Assembly: GCA_937924775.1 (NCBI GenBank)
Contig: CALDUT010000001.1
Location: 62,001-126,000, forward strand
DNA length: 64,000 bases
Reading direction: 5' to 3'
DNA from: an uncultured Gemmata sp.
GTDB taxonomy: Bacteria; Planctomycetota; Planctomycetia; Gemmatales; Gemmataceae
Part shown: one piece after another, positions 1-8,954 of the stretch
How positions within the stretch are numbered: the first letter of the stretch is position 1
Layout: each line of letters begins with the position of its first letter
Program-made: the position numbers and the translations under genes
The notes under the pieces: model-generated
What the model saw: the letters and a program-made list of their open reading frames with translations, nothing else
What the model was told of the DNA's origin: nothing
Databases searched by the model: none

Positions 1-803
1 TAAACCCGCAATAGCCGGTTGGTTTTATCCGGGCGAGGGTGTTCCACGGCCGGTTCACGGTAGGGGTAAAATGGTTTCTCCGTTTTGAAGGACATGCGGA
101 TGGGCCGCAGGGTGTGATCCAAGTAATCGACCGGCAGTTTCGCCCGATTCTCCGAGGTCCCTTTGGCGATCTTGAAGGCGGTGATACACCACTGATCGTT
201 CACATACTTGCTGAGCCACGGTTCGATCCCCGGGGGGGCTTCAAAGCCGTTTTTCGCCAGCCATTTTGCGAGTTCCTGTTGACCGCGTTCCGGCCCATCG
301 CCTTCGCCGGACCGGAAGTACAGCACCGCGACATCGAAATCCCCCACCCGTTTCTGCTCCAGCACCTCCACTTCGCCTTCGGGGGCCCGGAACTGACCGT
401 GCGTAGCCCCCAGGGTCACGTCGCGAAGGACAGGGGTGGAAGCGAACGGGCACTCTGGCAAGAACGGTTTGATAACTTCTTTCACCTGTTCGCGATACTC
501 CACTTTCGGCGCGGTGATCGCTTCCAACTCGTGGAACAAGTCGTCATAGACAACATCCAAATCGGGGGGGGTAGGCGTGGGTACCAGGAAGCCGAAACTG
601 TAGCTGCTGCTGTGGAAGTTGGCACTGCGGATGAAGTGTTCGGTTTTCGTTTTCTCATCCCAAACAATGAACGCTTCCTCATGAGCGATAGCCACGCGTT
701 GATTCGGGGGCAGAACAACCGCGCAGCCGCGGACATCTACCGGGATCGATGCCAGTACAGCGACGGCCACAACTACCAGAATTGCCAGTGCGAGAGGCTT
801 CAT
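1..803 (-). CDS. DUF2330-domain secreted protein, 3' end cut by window edge
   Basis: Reading leftward from ATG at 803 the frame stays open to base 1, giving at least 267 residues. The first about 20 residues form a hydrophobic signal sequence (MKPLALAILVVVAVAVLA). The mature part begins at a cysteine (RGCAVVLPPNQ) and continues with VWDEKTKTEHFIRSANF and FGFLVPTPTPPDLD, which matches the start of DUF2330 proteins; their function is unknown. The ATG overlaps the TGA of the upstream small gene by four bases, so the three genes to the right are translated in series. The C-terminus, often a membrane anchor in this family, lies outside the window. Family call is by motif recognition only. Confidence 0.8.
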   Translation of the reverse strand, partial: MKPLALAILVVVAVAVLASIPVDVRGCAVVLPPNQRVAIAHEEAFIVWDEKTKTEHFIRSANFHSSSYSFGFLVPTPTPPDLDVVYDDLFHELEAITAPKVEYREQVKEVIKPFLPECPFASTPVLRDVTLGATHGQFRAPEGEVEVLEQKRVGDFDVAVLYFRSGEGDGPERGQQELAKWLAKNGFEAPPGIEPWLSKYVNDQWCITAFKIAKGTSENRAKLPVDYLDHTLRPIRMSFKTEKPFYPYREPAVEHPRPDKTNRLLRV

Positions 804-1000
804 GGATTCTCCGAGTTGAGCCGGATGGGGAGAAGCAACGGTTCATGATCCACATCGTCGCCGTGGCAGCCATGGGCCCACAGCGGAATCAGCAATAGCG
901 CAAAAGCGACAAACAACCCAACGGCGGACAGCCGCCAACGCTGGTTGGTTGGGGGGGGCTGGAGCGGAGGTTGGGTCAGATCCAACACGGTAGTGTTCAC
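800..1000 (-). CDS. Small single-pass membrane protein
   Basis: A 66-residue protein with a GTG start at 1000 that overlaps the TGA of the hydrolase gene, while its own TGA overlaps the ATG of the DUF2330 gene. This double four-base overlap is the main evidence that it is real. The N-terminus is polar and proline rich (TQPPLQPPPTNQRWR), followed by one hydrophobic helix (LSAVGLFVAFALLLIPLWAH) at about residues 24-43 and a short acidic tail. No family recognised. By position it could be a membrane partner of the DUF2330 protein or of the hydrolase; that is inference. Confidence 0.65.
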   Translation of the reverse strand: MNTTVLDLTQPPLQPPPTNQRWRLSAVGLFVAFALLLIPLWAHGCHGDDVDHEPLLLPIRLNSENP

Positions 1001-1944
1001 GGGGTGGGTTTCAGATGAGTATCCAGAAATTTTAGGGAGTCATCGATCGTCCGGGTGAGGGTTTTCCCATTCCAGCCGTGGCCGGCTCCCCGGATGGGGA
1101 TCAGTTGCGCGGAAGCCCCAGCCTCGCGAAGTTTTTTCAGCAAATTTTCGGAATGCACAATCGGGACGATCAAATCGAACGTCCCGTGGAAGATCAGCAC
1201 CGGGGGCGCGTCTTTGGTGACATAGCTGAGGGGGGAAGCTTTTTGATAAATTTTGATGTCTTTTTTGCATTCTGGCCCGAATACCGGAACCATATAGCTT
1301 TCCTCCAAACCCGGGCTATTGGCGTATAAACTCAAATCGGTCGGGCCAAAGAAATCGACGACGCACTGCACTCGCGCGCTTTCCTTCAGGTTTCCCCCCT
1401 CATCCCAACCCTCGACGTGGTCGACCAAGCCCAACAGCAACGCCAAATGCCCACCCGCGGAGAACCCAACCGCGGCGAATTTCTCCGGGTCGATGCTCCA
1501 TTTCTGGGCATCAGAGCGCAAATACCGTACCGCGGCCCGGACATCCTGAATTTGGGCTGGGAAGCGGTGCTTGGGAGCTAAACGATAACTGACCGAGGCC
1601 GCGACATAGCCCCGGCGAGCGAATTGTTCCATGACACTGGGGGTGGATTGACCGTTCCCATCGCGACCCCCAGTGGAAAGATCGCGACGATGGCCGGTTT
1701 TCCACGCTCCCCCGTGCAATAGCACCACACACGGAAACGGGCCGCCAATTGTGGGCCGGGCCAAGTCGAGTTCGAGCTTTTCTTGGCCGTGGGTGGCGTA
1801 GTGAATATCACGGCTGATCGTGACCGCCCGCCCTTCAGCGGACGAACGCGTCGGTTCCTGTGGCGGTGGGGCCATTGGAGCTGAAATACCCACCGTTGTG
1901 GCCAAAGCAGCGGTCAAAAGGCCGAGGAGCAGTTTCCCCATCAT
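997..1944 (-). CDS. Secreted alpha/beta hydrolase (BD-FAE/esterase-lipase type)
   Basis: About 315 residues when started at ATG 1944 (MMGKLLLGLLTAALATTVG), which puts a signal peptide at the N-terminus; a GTG at 1986 would add 14 polar residues and is less likely. The fold signatures are the oxyanion-hole motif LLHGGAWK, the nucleophile elbow GFSAGGH, an acid region (GTFDLIVP) and the catalytic histidine region GAGHGWNG. The family hydrolyses carboxyl esters such as acyl groups on polysaccharides; the substrate cannot be told here. It is the first gene of a run whose next two members overlap by four bases each (small membrane protein, DUF2330 protein), suggesting a common envelope role. Confidence 0.85.
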   Translation of the reverse strand: MMGKLLLGLLTAALATTVGISAPMAPPPQEPTRSSAEGRAVTISRDIHYATHGQEKLELDLARPTIGGPFPCVVLLHGGAWKTGHRRDLSTGGRDGNGQSTPSVMEQFARRGYVAASVSYRLAPKHRFPAQIQDVRAAVRYLRSDAQKWSIDPEKFAAVGFSAGGHLALLLGLVDHVEGWDEGGNLKESARVQCVVDFFGPTDLSLYANSPGLEESYMVPVFGPECKKDIKIYQKASPLSYVTKDAPPVLIFHGTFDLIVPIVHSENLLKKLREAGASAQLIPIRGAGHGWNGKTLTRTIDDSLKFLDTHLKPTP

Positions 1945-2122
1945 TTGATCACCCGTGAAAATTCTTCTGTGAGTAAAATTTCTCACTCCTATGTCGCGGC
2001 CGTTGCCGCGGTTGATTGGTCCTAGGGCCTATGCTGTCCCGGAAATTGGCGTTCGTCCAGAAGTAAGCTACAGTCGAGTAAGTTGTTGCCCTTCGTTAAC
2101 GTTGTTTCATCAGGTTGGCAGA

Positions 2123-2911
2123 ATGAACTCCCTTGTCATATGCCCCGGGTGCGGCTTTCGCGGTCGGCTGCCTGAGGGGTTGAGCCAGTTAAAAACGATC
2201 GTTTGCCCCCAATGCCGAACCGAAGTGGCCGTTCAGCAGTTGCAATTAACCGCCACCTCGGTCGACGATGCTTCCTACCCCATTTGGGTCGACGATCCGC
2301 CGCAGCAGCCCACGTCCCCTCCCGATCCGGCCCTTCCTCCGCATCAACCGTATACCGGGGAGTTCATGAAAGAGGAGGCGGCACGCTTCTCCCAATATGT
2401 TACCGCCCGCCTGAGCGAGTTGCACCGGCGACGCTTAGAGATGGCCGAAGCTGAAAATCGCTTCGAACTGATGACGATGGAACGGAAACAAGACCTGGTC
2501 CGCCATCGGGAGGCCATTTTGGCCGAACGTGAGGCTTTGCGCGATCGCGAACAAGCCTTGCAGGCAAAAGAAGAAATGCTCGCCGCGCGCGAAGCCGCGT
2601 TGGCCGCACGCGAAGCCGAATTGGCCGCACGCGAAGCCCGCGTGGCTCGTTCCGAAGCCCGGGCCGCCGACATCGACCGCCGCATGGCTGAATTGCGGGC
2701 CACCATCGACACCCTTGATGCCCGCCGCGCAGCCTTGGCCGAAGAACGTGCCGAACTCGATCGCCGCGCGGAAGCCCTCGACAAGGCCGAACTGGCCATG
2801 CACCGCCGCACCGCCGAACTCGACGAACTCGACGAACGGCTGCGCATGGAACAAGAAGAGTTCGAATTGCTCAAAGAGCAATTCTTCGCGTCGCAAACGC
2901 AGTCCGAATAA
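2123..2911 (+). CDS. Zinc-ribbon plus long coiled-coil protein
   Basis: 262 residues from ATG 2123; the upstream open frame to 1991 lacks coding character, and MNSLVICPGCGF is a typical zinc-ribbon start. Residues 8-32 hold CPGC and CPQC (four cysteines, one treble-clef or ribbon). A proline-rich linker (about 55-80) leads to a charged Glu/Ala/Arg-rich coiled coil from about 85 to the end. Within it four 21-base units (2570-2653) encode heptads of the type EAELAAR. No enzymatic motif is seen. A scaffold or nucleic-acid-associated role is possible but not shown. Divergent from the hydrolase gene to the left. Confidence 0.75.
   Translation: MNSLVICPGCGFRGRLPEGLSQLKTIVCPQCRTEVAVQQLQLTATSVDDASYPIWVDDPPQQPTSPPDPALPPHQPYTGEFMKEEAARFSQYVTARLSELHRRRLEMAEAENRFELMTMERKQDLVRHREAILAEREALRDREQALQAKEEMLAAREAALAAREAELAAREARVARSEARAADIDRRMAELRATIDTLDARRAALAEERAELDRRAEALDKAELAMHRRTAELDELDERLRMEQEEFELLKEQFFASQTQSE
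2570..2653 (+). repeat. Four tandem 21-bp units encoding coiled-coil heptads
   Basis: Starting near 2570, 2591, 2612 and 2633 the sequence repeats in 21-base steps; the second and third units are nearly identical (GAAGCC..TTGGCCGCACGC). Each encodes one heptad with Glu, Ala, Leu and Arg, so the repeat extends the coiled coil in register. Such a perfect multiple of seven codons can expand or contract without a frame shift. Confidence 0.8.
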
Positions 2912-3020
2912 TCCGTTCCGCTGTGGGTGAAATACCCAACGCCCCTCAGCGGCGGTCGCGGGAGAATCGCTCACGTGGCGTGGCCGCAGCGCGGGTGGGT
3001 TTGGGGGGAAAAAGGAAATA

Positions 3021-3045
3021 CGCCCGCTAGTTGCCCCAGCGGGCG
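3021..3045. terminator. Hairpin between convergent genes
   Basis: CGCCCGCT (3021-3028) pairs perfectly with AGCGGGCG (3038-3045) across a 9-base loop. It lies 110 bases after the coiled-coil gene and 63 bases beyond the stop of the LEDR/FG-GAP gene on the other strand, so it may serve either. There is no T-run. Confidence 0.45.
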
Positions 3046-3107
3046 CAACGTCTCAGCACATAGATAGTTCACCCACTGTTTCCGTTCCAAAATCTCCACG
3101 GTTTTTC

Positions 3108-5243
3108 TCAGGCCACGAAAACCCCCAAGGGGTAGCTACGCTCGAAGGCGTAGAACCCGAACATGGGTAACCCCGTGAAACCATGGAAGACGCGGGTGTC
3201 GGACGTACCGCCCAAAGCGCTCACCAGAATATCCGCGCTGCCATCGCCGTTGACGTCGCGAGCGGCCACACTCACCCCGCCGCGGTAAATAAGCGGGAAT
3301 GTCGTGAAGTTGCGGATCTCCTGCCCCGTAGCACCACTGTACACCTTCACATGCGAGGCTCCCCGCGCCGTGCCAGTGATAATGTCCGCGACGCCATCCC
3401 CGTTGACATCCCCGGTGGCCACATTGAGGCCTCCCCAATACGGCCGATGGACGATAATACTGTGTAGCACAGACTGATTCACCCCACTGAACGCCTTCAG
3501 ATGCGCAGGGCCCGTGGCGGTACCAGTCACAATATCCACGATACCATCCCCGTTCACATCCCCCGTGGCCACAGTGATGCCGCCGGCAAAGCCGCTATAG
3601 GCGTAGAAACTCAACAACTCGGCTCCGGTGCGGCCGCTGAAAGCTTTCACATGGGAAGCCCCCCACGCGGAACCGACGACAATATCCGCCACGCCGTCGC
3701 GATCCAAATCCCCGGCGGCTACTGTCAGCCCCCCCTGGAAGGCGGGGTCAAAAGCGTAAAAGCTACGAATTTCTGCCCCAGTGCGTCCATCAAATACCTT
3801 CACATGCGGGGCGCCAAAAGCCGGCGCAGTAATGATGTCGGGGTGACCATCACCGTTGATATCACCCACCGCGACCCGGACCCCGCCGAACATTTGGTTG
3901 CCATAGGGATAGAAACTAAAACGGACGCTCCCATCGGCATTGAGAACCTGCACCCGGCCATCACCAAATCCCGAGCCGAAAACGTGGCCCAACGGTTGGG
4001 TCGGGAGAGCCGGCGACGTCCCCGGGGCCGTGTCGAGAATTGTCAGTGTCGCCGTCGATTGCGGACCAATCACCGTACCCAAGGAGGGCTGCGACAACCG
4101 CAGCAGAACCGTTTCCGCCGGTTCACTCACATCATTCCCCAGCAGGGGAATGTGGAGCGTGGCCGTTGTTTGCCCCGGCGCGAAGCTGACGGTGTGAGAC
4201 GAACCGATGAAATCCGCACCTTCAGTCGCCGTCCCGCCCACCACATTCACAACCACCAAGGCGGGATAAGTGGCGTTCCCCCCTCGCATCAGCGTGATCA
4301 TCGCGTTCTGGTCACCTTCCGCCGCGGTGAATTCCGCCTGGGCAAATTGCACGGTACTGGCCATGGTGGGGCTGATGGCCAAACCTTGCACCGGTTGCGG
4401 TAAGGCCCCCAGCGGCCTGGCCGCCCCGTTTTGCAAGTCGACCTGATAGAACTGGGGAATACCATCCACTTGCAGGGCCGCAAACCCAATCCCGAGGTTC
4501 GCAGTGGAAGGAATGGCGAAGCCGTCGGCCCGGTTGAAGCTCAGCGGGATACTATCGACGGTCAGCGGCGTTGTCGCGATGGGGAACGTGGAGTGACTTG
4601 GCGATTGGAGCACGAGGGAATCACGGGCCGCATCCAACGTATACAGCACCGGGTTGGTACCGCTCAGGGCATACGCGGCCGCTCCAAAATATGGTGAACC
4701 GATGGACATATTGTTCACCAGACTATCGGGGTTGATGCCCGGAATATTCATGGGCATCCCCAGATTGCCATCGACCGGGGCCCCGGTCGTTGGTTGAACG
4801 CGGAAGGCGAGGCCGTTGTCCGTCACGACCCGCAAGTCGCCGGTGTTCGGATCGAAACGGACACCGTAACCGATCGCGCTGGGATCAGGAAAATCAACCG
4901 CGGCTCCAACCGCGTCCACAAAGGCGATGCGACCCGGTAATCCCACGGGTGCCGCCACACCGCTTTCCGGTACGATCGTGTACAGTGTCGCGGTGTTGGC
5001 GGTGGCATTCACCCCTAAACCCAACAGTTGCTGCGTGGCTGGTTGAAAATCAATCCCCACCAGCGTTTCCTGGGCGTTCAGCCCCGTGACCGGAATCGGC
5101 GTCGCCGCGCTGGGATTAGCGACATCGAAGGCGAGTAAGCTATGGTCACTGAGTGCGAAGCCTGTGGTCGGAACCGCCCGATCTTCCAATGTTTCGCACT
5201 GTAACGCCACACGCGACGATGGCGAAGGAACCGATGCGCTCAT
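3108..5243 (-). CDS. LEDRxVP-motif extracellular FG-GAP/Calx-beta/DUF4394 protein
   Basis: 711 residues from ATG 5243, preceded by GAGGGG six bases upstream; the frame further upstream is not coding-like. The N-terminus MSASVPSPSSRVALQCETL is followed by LEDRAVP at about residues 20-26, a motif seen at the start of many large Gemmataceae surface proteins. Then come a DUF4394-like region (about 30-290, repeating substrate-value and time phrases such as GIDFQPATQQLLGLG), a Calx-beta domain (about 295-410, TAAEG..VSEPAETVLLRL) and at least five FG-GAP/VCBS repeats with calcium-loop motifs (GDINGDGHPDI, GDLDRDGVADI, GDVNGDGIVDI, GDVNGDGVADI, RDVNGDGSADI). It is probably exported and Ca-binding, in adhesion or matrix. 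No catalytic motif seen. Confidence 0.9.
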   Translation of the reverse strand: MSASVPSPSSRVALQCETLEDRAVPTTGFALSDHSLLAFDVANPSAATPIPVTGLNAQETLVGIDFQPATQQLLGLGVNATANTATLYTIVPESGVAAPVGLPGRIAFVDAVGAAVDFPDPSAIGYGVRFDPNTGDLRVVTDNGLAFRVQPTTGAPVDGNLGMPMNIPGINPDSLVNNMSIGSPYFGAAAYALSGTNPVLYTLDAARDSLVLQSPSHSTFPIATTPLTVDSIPLSFNRADGFAIPSTANLGIGFAALQVDGIPQFYQVDLQNGAARPLGALPQPVQGLAISPTMASTVQFAQAEFTAAEGDQNAMITLMRGGNATYPALVVVNVVGGTATEGADFIGSSHTVSFAPGQTTATLHIPLLGNDVSEPAETVLLRLSQPSLGTVIGPQSTATLTILDTAPGTSPALPTQPLGHVFGSGFGDGRVQVLNADGSVRFSFYPYGNQMFGGVRVAVGDINGDGHPDIITAPAFGAPHVKVFDGRTGAEIRSFYAFDPAFQGGLTVAAGDLDRDGVADIVVGSAWGASHVKAFSGRTGAELLSFYAYSGFAGGITVATGDVNGDGIVDIVTGTATGPAHLKAFSGVNQSVLHSIIVHRPYWGGLNVATGDVNGDGVADIITGTARGASHVKVYSGATGQEIRNFTTFPLIYRGGVSVAARDVNGDGSADILVSALGGTSDTRVFHGFTGLPMFGFYAFERSYPLGVFVA

Positions 5244-5476
5244 GGCGACCCCTCGACAATAAGAGTTTCGCCATGCTTCATCGGAAAAATCCTCCCGATC
5301 CACGAGGAAACTTTCCGAAAAAACTCCCACAAGGTGAAGTCGGCTCCCACGATGGCCGAAGCTAGGGAATTTGGAGAAACGCCAAACTGACGCAACTTGA
5401 CTCCGCGTCGCGGATGCCCCCGTTTCAAGTTTCATTCATCCCTTCATCCAGGCTATTGCCCGGCCCGGGTGCGCGT

Positions 5477-7048
5477 CTATTTTTTGGCCCGGCGGAAGTC
5501 TTGTTCCAGAAACTTCATCGTTTCGACTTCCCCATCGGTACCAAGGCGGAACAACACCTCGAAGGTGGCCCGGTCGAGCGAGAGGATTTCGTCGGAGGGA
5601 GCCACAGGAATGGCGGTGAAGGTATCGTAGTGGTGATGTTCGAGGCGGAATTCCAGTTTACCCCAACGAATCATCAGATGACCGTTCTCAAAAACCACCT
5701 CCGCGCGGTCGTAAGCCGGTTCGGTGTAAGTGCCGACATAAGACCGCAGGGGTAAGCTCGGCTGCGTATCGGCCTTGCGGTTGGCGTCGCGTTTTTTCCG
5801 TTCGGCGACGATGTTGGCATCCAAAGCGGCGCGGTACGTTTTGTAGAAGCTGATCCAATCTTCGACCGATAGGCCCAGGAACAAATCGAGCAGGCATTTC
5901 GTCACCGCTTCCGGGACATATGAGGGCCGCAAGTTGCAAACGACAAAAACACCCAGATTCCGCTCCGGCACGAAGATGCATTGGGAGCGAAAACCGGTCA
6001 GCGTTCCGGCGTGCGACACACAGTTGAACCCGCGGTAATCATGAACGAACCAACCCAGGCCATAATGCGTGAAGCGTGTGGCGATCGGAGGGAATAACCC
6101 CATCAGTGGGCCTTCCACCTTCACCAGCATCTGCGCGGTGCGAGTTTCCATCAGTGAGCGGGTGCTGATCAGTTGCCGACGGTCGTACTTTCCCCCATTC
6201 AGTTGGAATTGAAGCCAGGCGGCCATGTCGCGGGCGGTGCTGTTGATGCTGCCGGCCCCACCGGTGTGGTCGATTTCGTCCCATTTGACCGGCGTGATCG
6301 TTTTATCGAGGCCGTAGTAATGGCCTGCGGCGTGGTTATCCGCGGTGAAACCCTCTTTCCAGGTACCGCTACTCCGCGACATCCCCAAAGGCTCGAAAAT
6401 GCGGGATTTGATCGCTCCGGCCCAATCGCGGTTGTTCAATTTTCCGACAATCACCCCCGCGGCGATGAATGGCACGTTGGCGTACTCCCAGCGTGAACGG
6501 AACGAACTGGCCGGTCGGCCACGCCCCCAGCGGCGAATCAGTTCCTCGGTATCGCTGGTCAGTGCCGACCACAAATAATCGTGCCGCGGCATGCCGGTAC
6601 GATGGCAGAGCAGATCGCGAATGGTCACGTCGCGATCGGCCAATTCGTCGGAGAGCCGAAAATAGTCGAGGTGATCGCGTACTTTATCGTCCCAGTTGAG
6701 TTTCCCTTCATCGACCATCATCGCCAAAGCGGTGGCGGTGAAGGCTTTCGTGCATGAGGCGATGGGGAAGATCGTATCCGGCGTCACCGGATCTTTTTTC
6801 CCTTTCTCGCGAGCACCAAACCCTTTGAGGTAAATCACCCGGCCATCCTTGACGATCGCGACGGCTGCCCCGGGCGTATCGAAAGCCTCTAACGCCCTTT
6901 CGACGATGAAATCCACCGGTCGGAAATCGAACAACCGGAAGGGCAACGGCCGCGGGATTGGGAAATCTACCGGTTGGACGTCGAAGGCCGCGGCCTTCAG
7001 CGGTATTGCCCCCAGCAAGCAGGCGCAAGTGAGTAGGTAACGGATCAT
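5477..7048 (-). CDS. Serine hydrolase, beta-lactamase/class C PBP family, with DUF3471-like tail
   Basis: 523 residues from ATG 7048, with GGAG six bases upstream and a signal peptide (MIRYLLTCACLLGAIPLKA). The Pfam Beta-lactamase (PF00144) fold is marked by SCTK (nucleophile Ser and Lys, about residue 98), YANVPF (Tyr of the YxN motif, about 190) and HAGTLTGF (HxG motif, about 345). The segment after about 420 (SYVGTYTEPAYDRAEV..) looks like the C-terminal DUF3471/lipocalin-like domain common in these enzymes. Members include D-amino-acid peptidases, esterases and PBPs; the substrate is not predictable. It faces away from the sugar operon on the right, separated by 140 bases. Confidence 0.9.
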   Translation of the reverse strand: MIRYLLTCACLLGAIPLKAAAFDVQPVDFPIPRPLPFRLFDFRPVDFIVERALEAFDTPGAAVAIVKDGRVIYLKGFGAREKGKKDPVTPDTIFPIASCTKAFTATALAMMVDEGKLNWDDKVRDHLDYFRLSDELADRDVTIRDLLCHRTGMPRHDYLWSALTSDTEELIRRWGRGRPASSFRSRWEYANVPFIAAGVIVGKLNNRDWAGAIKSRIFEPLGMSRSSGTWKEGFTADNHAAGHYYGLDKTITPVKWDEIDHTGGAGSINSTARDMAAWLQFQLNGGKYDRRQLISTRSLMETRTAQMLVKVEGPLMGLFPPIATRFTHYGLGWFVHDYRGFNCVSHAGTLTGFRSQCIFVPERNLGVFVVCNLRPSYVPEAVTKCLLDLFLGLSVEDWISFYKTYRAALDANIVAERKKRDANRKADTQPSLPLRSYVGTYTEPAYDRAEVVFENGHLMIRWGKLEFRLEHHHYDTFTAIPVAPSDEILSLDRATFEVLFRLGTDGEVETMKFLEQDFRRAKK

Positions 7049-7188
7049 AACTTCTCCCGGTTTCAACACTTCCGTTATCATAGCGAAATTCACAACCAGA
7101 TACGATAGTCGGGATCCAACTCGGCCTTGCAGGGGGGCCTACCGCGTGGGTACAGTTGGGTTCTTCGCAAAACTCTGGTGACCCCAGG

Positions 7189-7968
7189 ATGGCACAGATC
7201 ATGCGTGCAGTCATTCTCGCCGGGGGGCTGGGAACCCGGTTGGCCGAGGAAACCGAGGTACGGCCCAAACCAATGGTCGAAATCGGTGGCCGGCCGATTC
7301 TGTGGCACATTATGAGCCATTACGCGGCCCACTGGGTCACCGAGTTTGTGATCGCGTTGGGTTATAAAAGTGACGTCATCAAGCGGTTTTTTGTGGAATA
7401 TACCCGCTACATCGGCAGCCTGTCGGTGAAATTGGCCGACGGAGCCGTTCAGCATCATGAACCAGTGGGCGTGGATTGGACCGTTCATCTGATCGATACT
7501 GGCCTGGAAACCAACACCGGGGGCCGCGTCCGTCGTGTCCGCGATTGGGTGAAAGATGGCACCTTCATGCTCACCTATGGGGACGGCGTCAGTGATGTAG
7601 ATATCCAGGCCCTGCTGCGTTTTCACCGCCAGCATGGCAAACTGGCGACAATCACGGCGGTGCGGCCGCCGGCCCGCTTTGGGGAGCTGAAGTTCGACGG
7701 TGAGCTGGTCGCCGCGTTCAACGAAAAACCGCAAACGGGGGAAGGATGGATCAACGGCGGTTTCTTCGTTCTCGAACCGGCGGTCATCGACTTCATCGTC
7801 GGCGATAGCGATAGCTTCGAGAACGATGTTCTGCCGCGTCTGGTGGCCCAGCGGCAACTGGCGGCCTACCGGCACGACAAGTTCTGGCAATGCATGGACA
7901 CACTCCGCGATAAGCGACAACTGGAAGCACTCTGGCAAGAAGGCCGGGCACCCTGGAGGGCGGCATGA
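7189..7968 (+). CDS. rfbF: Glucose-1-phosphate cytidylyltransferase
   Basis: Transfers CMP from CTP to alpha-glucose 1-phosphate, giving CDP-glucose, the entry step for CDP-deoxysugars. The nucleotidyltransferase signature [20 protein letters not shown] sits at residues 9-28, followed by [10 protein letters not shown], the YGDGVSDVD metal and sugar-binding segment, and GWINGGFFV. At 259 residues it matches the family length. The start at 7189 is preceded by GGTGA at a seven-base distance; ATG 7201 (MRAVILAGG) is an equally plausible start. First gene of a six-gene operon; its stop overlaps the next start by four bases. Confidence 0.93.
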   Translation: MAQIMRAVILAGGLGTRLAEETEVRPKPMVEIGGRPILWHIMSHYAAHWVTEFVIALGYKSDVIKRFFVEYTRYIGSLSVKLADGAVQHHEPVGVDWTVHLIDTGLETNTGGRVRRVRDWVKDGTFMLTYGDGVSDVDIQALLRFHRQHGKLATITAVRPPARFGELKFDGELVAAFNEKPQTGEGWINGGFFVLEPAVIDFIVGDSDSFENDVLPRLVAQRQLAAYRHDKFWQCMDTLRDKRQLEALWQEGRAPWRAA

Positions 7969-8954
7969 GCGAATTCTGGCGTGATCGACCAACACTCGTG
8001 ACCGGCGGCACCGGCTTGGTGGGAACGTGGGTGCTGCGCCGCTTACTCCGTGCTCAGGCGGAGGTCGTCTGCCTGGTCCGCGATTGGGTTCCCGAGAGTG
8101 AGTTTGTCCGCGGTGGCCTCGTGCAGCAGGTGAAGACCGTCCGCGGTGATGTCCGCGATCAGGCTCTGCTCGAACGTATCTGCGGCGAGTACGAAATCGC
8201 CACGGTGATTCACCTCGCCGCGCAAACACTGGTCCCGGTGGCCAACCGCAACCCGGTGGCCACCTTCGAAAGCAACATCGCCGGAACGTGGGCCCTATTG
8301 GAAGCTTGCCGCCGCAGCCCCACCGTTCAGCAGATTGTGGTGGCCTCGTCCGACAAAGCGTATGGGGAAGCCGAACAGCTGCCTTACCACGAAGCGACAC
8401 CGCTGCGCGGGCTATTCCCATATGATGTGAGTAAAGCGTGTGCCGATCTGATCGCCCAAAGCTACGCCGCCACTTACCACCTACCCGTGGTCATCACCCG
8501 CTGCGGCAACTTCTACGGACCCGGCGATCTGAATTGGAATCGCATCGTGCCGGGGACGATTCGCTCTATTCTACGCGGCGAACGCCCCGTGATCCGCTCC
8601 GACGGCACGCTCATCCGCGACTACTTCTATGTGGAAGACGGAGCCGCGGCCTACCTGCTGTTGGCCGAAAAACTCGCCGCAGACCCCACCCTCCGTGGGG
8701 AAGCCTTCAACTTCTCCAATGAAATTCAACTGACCGTCGGCGAGCTGGTCCAGAAAATCCTCGTGTTGATGGGGTCGAATCTGGTACCCGATATCCGCCA
8801 TCAGGCCACGCAGGAAATCCGTCACCAATATCTCAGTGCCGCCAAGGCTCGCCGCCGACTGGGCTGGCGACCACTTTATACACTGGACGAAGGTTTACGG
8901 CTGACGATTGCCTGGTATTCGTCATTTCTAGCTGCTCCGAGGGCTGCTGCATGA
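7965..8954 (+). CDS. rfbG: CDP-glucose 4,6-dehydratase-like SDR enzyme
   Basis: 329 residues, extended short-chain dehydrogenase fold. GGTGLVG (14-20) is the NAD-binding loop, SSDKAYG (128-134) and YDVSK (153-157, Tyr and Lys) are the active-site motifs, and [19 protein letters not shown] is the typical sugar-nucleotide segment. The SSDKAYG form and pairing with RfbF point to CDP-glucose 4,6-dehydratase, which makes CDP-4-keto-6-deoxyglucose. It overlaps the genes on both sides by four bases (ATGA). A dTDP- or GDP-specific relative cannot be excluded from sequence alone, but the upstream cytidylyltransferase argues for CDP. Confidence 0.88.
   Translation: MSEFWRDRPTLVTGGTGLVGTWVLRRLLRAQAEVVCLVRDWVPESEFVRGGLVQQVKTVRGDVRDQALLERICGEYEIATVIHLAAQTLVPVANRNPVATFESNIAGTWALLEACRRSPTVQQIVVASSDKAYGEAEQLPYHEATPLRGLFPYDVSKACADLIAQSYAATYHLPVVITRCGNFYGPGDLNWNRIVPGTIRSILRGERPVIRSDGTLIRDYFYVEDGAAAYLLLAEKLAADPTLRGEAFNFSNEIQLTVGELVQKILVLMGSNLVPDIRHQATQEIRHQYLSAAKARRRLGWRPLYTLDEGLRLTIAWYSSFLAAPRAAA

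Noticed and set aside
39-848. 269-codon open frame on the plus strand
   Set aside because: Antisense to the DUF2330 gene, which has a signal peptide and family motifs.
3108-4000. Regular repeats that could suggest a CRISPR or tandem array
   Set aside because: The periodicity is protein-coding (FG-GAP units), without identical short repeats and unique spacers.
3501-4403. 300-codon open frame on the plus strand
   Set aside because: Antisense of the FG-GAP repeats; its apparent repeats mirror those of the real gene.
7090-8421. 443-codon open frame on the minus strand
   Set aside because: It lies opposite the well-supported rfbF and rfbG genes, is rich in Arg and Pro with no family motif, and is an artefact of GC-rich codon bias.
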